This document shows, one piece after another, positions 6,315-7,252 of a DNA stretch of 7,252 nucleotides. Source of the DNA: an uncultured Clostridia bacterium. GTDB taxonomy: Bacteria; Bacillota; Clostridia; Oscillospirales; Ruminococcaceae. Where the stretch lies: assembly GCA_947588775.1 (NCBI GenBank), contig CANPZQ010000100.1, forward strand, positions 1 to 7,252. Reading direction: 5' to 3'. Under the pieces are notes generated by a model. The model made no database searches. It saw only the letters and a list, made by a program, of their open reading frames with translations, and was not told the DNA's origin. The translations under genes were made by a program, and so were the position numbers. Position 1 is the stretch's first letter; each line of letters opens with the position of its first letter.

Positions 6315-6429
6315 GCGCGGGGACTGCGCTGGCTTCGTCTGTCCCACCCACCCGCCCACCCACCTTTACCACATGTTCCCGCTCCGTCCCCGCGCCTTCC
6401 CTCACCCTCCCTCCCGAAAGGAGCCAACC

Positions 6430-7098
6430 ATGCTAACCGTATTTTTCAGGGGAATTTTCCTCTACTTTCTGATTATCCTCGCCGTGCGGCTGATGGGCAA
6501 ACGCCAAATCGGCGAGCTCGCGCCATCCGAGCTTGTGATAACAATCCTCATTTCAAACATAGCGACCCTCGCGATGGAGGATATATCGGTCCCGCTTTTC
6601 ACCGGAATTGTCCCTATTCTTACGCTCGTCTGCCTCGACGTGCTCGCGTCCTACGTTTCGCTGAAATCGCGGCGGATACGCCATGCCGTTTCGGGGAAGC
6701 CGAAGGTCGTCATCTCGAACGGCGTTATCGACCAAAAAACGCTGCGCGCGCTTCGCTACACCGTCGACGACTTAATGTCGGCACTCAGAACGCAGGGGAT
6801 TTTCGACATTTCGGAGGTTCAGTATGCCGTTGTGGAAACGACGGGCGCGGTCAGCGCGCTTCTTAAGGCGGAGAACCTCCCCTTGACGCCGAAAACCGCC
6901 GCCTCCCCCGACCCTCCCGCCGACCCGCCCCAGGCAATCATCAGCGACGGCGATTTTATCGACTCCGCCGGCCGCCGGCTTCATATCGGCAAAGCGGATA
7001 TTCTTAAGAAGCTTAAGCGCAAGCATCTTGAAATCGGCGACGTTTTTCTCTGCACGGTTGACAGCGACGGGCGGGTTGTTATTGTTGAAAAGCAGTAA
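6430..7098 (+). CDS. DUF421 / YetF-family membrane protein
   Basis: This is a 222-residue membrane protein. Three hydrophobic segments (about 5-22, 33-49, 56-77) enclose the family motif RLMGKRQIGELAPSELVITI (20-39). The YetF C-terminal domain follows with GKPKVVISNGVI (89-100) and RYTVDDLMSALRTQGIFDIS (109-128), then SEVQYAVVETTGAVSALL. A proline-rich linker (150-168) separates this from a last segment ending GDVFLCTVDSDGRVVIVEKQ. The molecular function is unknown. Proteins combining DUF421 with DUF1657 (2Duf) and YetF-type homologues have been tied to spore inner-membrane properties and heat resistance in Bacillus, which fits its place beside gerA. The ATG at 6430 is chosen for AAAGGAG 7 nt upstream and because the first membrane segment starts there. 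In-frame codons further upstream lie inside the repeat element and should not be counted. No DUF4363 partner, common for this family, follows within the window. Confidence 0.88.
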   Translation: MLTVFFRGIFLYFLIILAVRLMGKRQIGELAPSELVITILISNIATLAMEDISVPLFTGIVPILTLVCLDVLASYVSLKSRRIRHAVSGKPKVVISNGVIDQKTLRALRYTVDDLMSALRTQGIFDISEVQYAVVETTGAVSALLKAENLPLTPKTAASPDPPADPPQAIISDGDFIDSAGRRLHIGKADILKKLKRKHLEIGDVFLCTVDSDGRVVIVEKQ

Positions 7099-7252
7099 AA
7101 GGGGTGAGAAGGTGACGGATAGGTCGGAAACCGGTTGTTTATGGCATTTTATAGTACGCGGGAGATTGCCGGCTTTGGGGGCGGGGCGAGATGCCGAGGC
7201 TTCTGCGCTATGGACGTCGCGGCGGGGAAAGCTGGTGCGTCGGTTCCCCCCC
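7099..7252. other. Region downstream of DUF421: no supported gene or terminator
   Basis: I see no hairpin followed by T-run after the DUF421 stop. The last 34 bases start another H1 hairpin. A GTG-started frame (7112 to the window end) is open but shows no family features. Confidence 0.5.
7219..7252 (-). repeat. H1 hairpin copy, truncated by the window end
   Basis: The arm gcggcggggaaagc (7219-7232) is followed by ggtgcgtcggttccccccc, matching the start of copy A's H1 on the plus strand (arm, then tcctgcgtcggtcccaccc). The arm has the G variant seen in the isolated copy at 4075-4157, so its partner arm beyond the window should carry the matching C. The sequence just left of it (7160-7218) does not match the element spacer, so this is either a lone hairpin or an end in a different arrangement. 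Confidence 0.65.

Larger units (their letters stand above)
6082..6396 (+). repeat. 315-bp double-hairpin G-rich element, copy B
   Basis: This is the same element as 4202-4516 in the opposite orientation. H1 occupies 6082-6166 (arms 6082-6098 and 6150-6166), the spacer 6167-6313, and H2 6314-6396 (arms 6314-6324 and 6386-6396). The H1 loop has six consecutive G-triplets with one-base links (6115-6137). The H2 loop has at least five C-triplets (6343-6361), a G-run on the other strand. Arms, loop lengths and total length equal those of copy A. Most differences are isolated substitutions, three small indels in the spacer that cancel, and a diverged stretch in the H2 loop (about 6356-6378). No target-site duplication is evident. 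Confidence 0.85.
5975..6429. other. Divergent intergenic region between gerA and the DUF421 gene
   Basis: These 455 bp hold no credible gene. The first 107 bp (5975-6081) are the gerA leader, AT-rich near 5985-6023, and the only place where a gerA promoter free of the repeat could lie. Then comes the 315-bp element copy B. The last 33 bp (6397-6429) hold the AAAGGAG ribosome-binding site of the DUF421 gene and no recognisable promoter, so that gene must be transcribed from within or beyond the element. Confidence 0.7.

Noticed and set aside
4202..6396. Assembly duplication as the explanation for the two inverted repeats
   Set aside because: The copies differ at roughly 12% of positions, lie in opposite orientation and have different flanks, so they are genuine diverged copies.
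7112..7252. GTG-started open frame downstream of DUF421, open to the window end
   Set aside because: It runs into the H1 repeat, has no hydrophobic or family features, and does not look like the DUF4363 gene often found next to DUF421. Most likely chance in GC-rich DNA.

Overview
The window looks like chromosomal DNA of a fairly GC-rich, endospore-forming Clostridia-type Firmicute. The evidence is a complete GerA-type germinant receptor set (A, B and C subunits), a YloU/YloV (FakA) pair and a YetF-like DUF421 membrane protein. I cannot name the species. Five genes read leftward on the minus strand (gerA, gerB, gerC, yloU, yloV) and one reads rightward on the plus strand (DUF421).

Layout. Positions 1-1417 (minus) hold a YloV/FakA-type fatty-acid kinase. 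It keeps its ATP-binding and linker domains, but from about residue 345 it runs in frame into RCC1-type repeats and leaves the window still open. Positions 1431-1790 (minus) hold the Asp23-family partner YloU, behind a very good sigma-A promoter (1849-1877) that overlaps a 12-bp palindrome. Positions 1898-2992 are a Ger(x)C lipoprotein, 2989-4035 a GerB permease (ATGA overlap with gerC), and 4517-5974 the GerA subunit. Positions 6430-7098 (plus) encode the DUF421 protein, divergent from gerA. DUF421 proteins have been linked to spore inner-membrane properties, so gerA, gerB, gerC and DUF421 make a plausible spore-membrane neighbourhood.

The most unusual content is non-coding. A 315-bp GC-rich element occurs twice in opposite orientation, at 4202-4516 and 6082-6396. 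It flanks gerA, and the left copy starts at the base next to the gerA stop codon. Each copy has a long-armed hairpin at each end: H1 with 17-bp perfect arms and a 51-nt loop, and H2 with 11-bp perfect arms and a 61-nt loop. A 147-nt spacer separates them. Every hairpin loop carries a run of G-triplets (or C-triplets on the other strand) separated mostly by single bases, followed by GGGACCGACG or a close variant, so each looks capable of forming a G-quadruplex. Further H1 copies lie at 4075-4157 (isolated, with a compensatory base change in the stem) and at 7219 to the window end (cut off). I do not recognise the family. It behaves like an intergenic, non-autonomous dispersed repeat and splits gerA from gerB by 481 bp.

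Working model. gerA, gerB and gerC encode the three subunits of one germinant receptor in the spore inner membrane. yloU/yloV form a separate transcription unit with housekeeping roles. The FakA-RCC1 junction is either a real gene fusion or an assembly chimera; codon usage changes sharply at the join.
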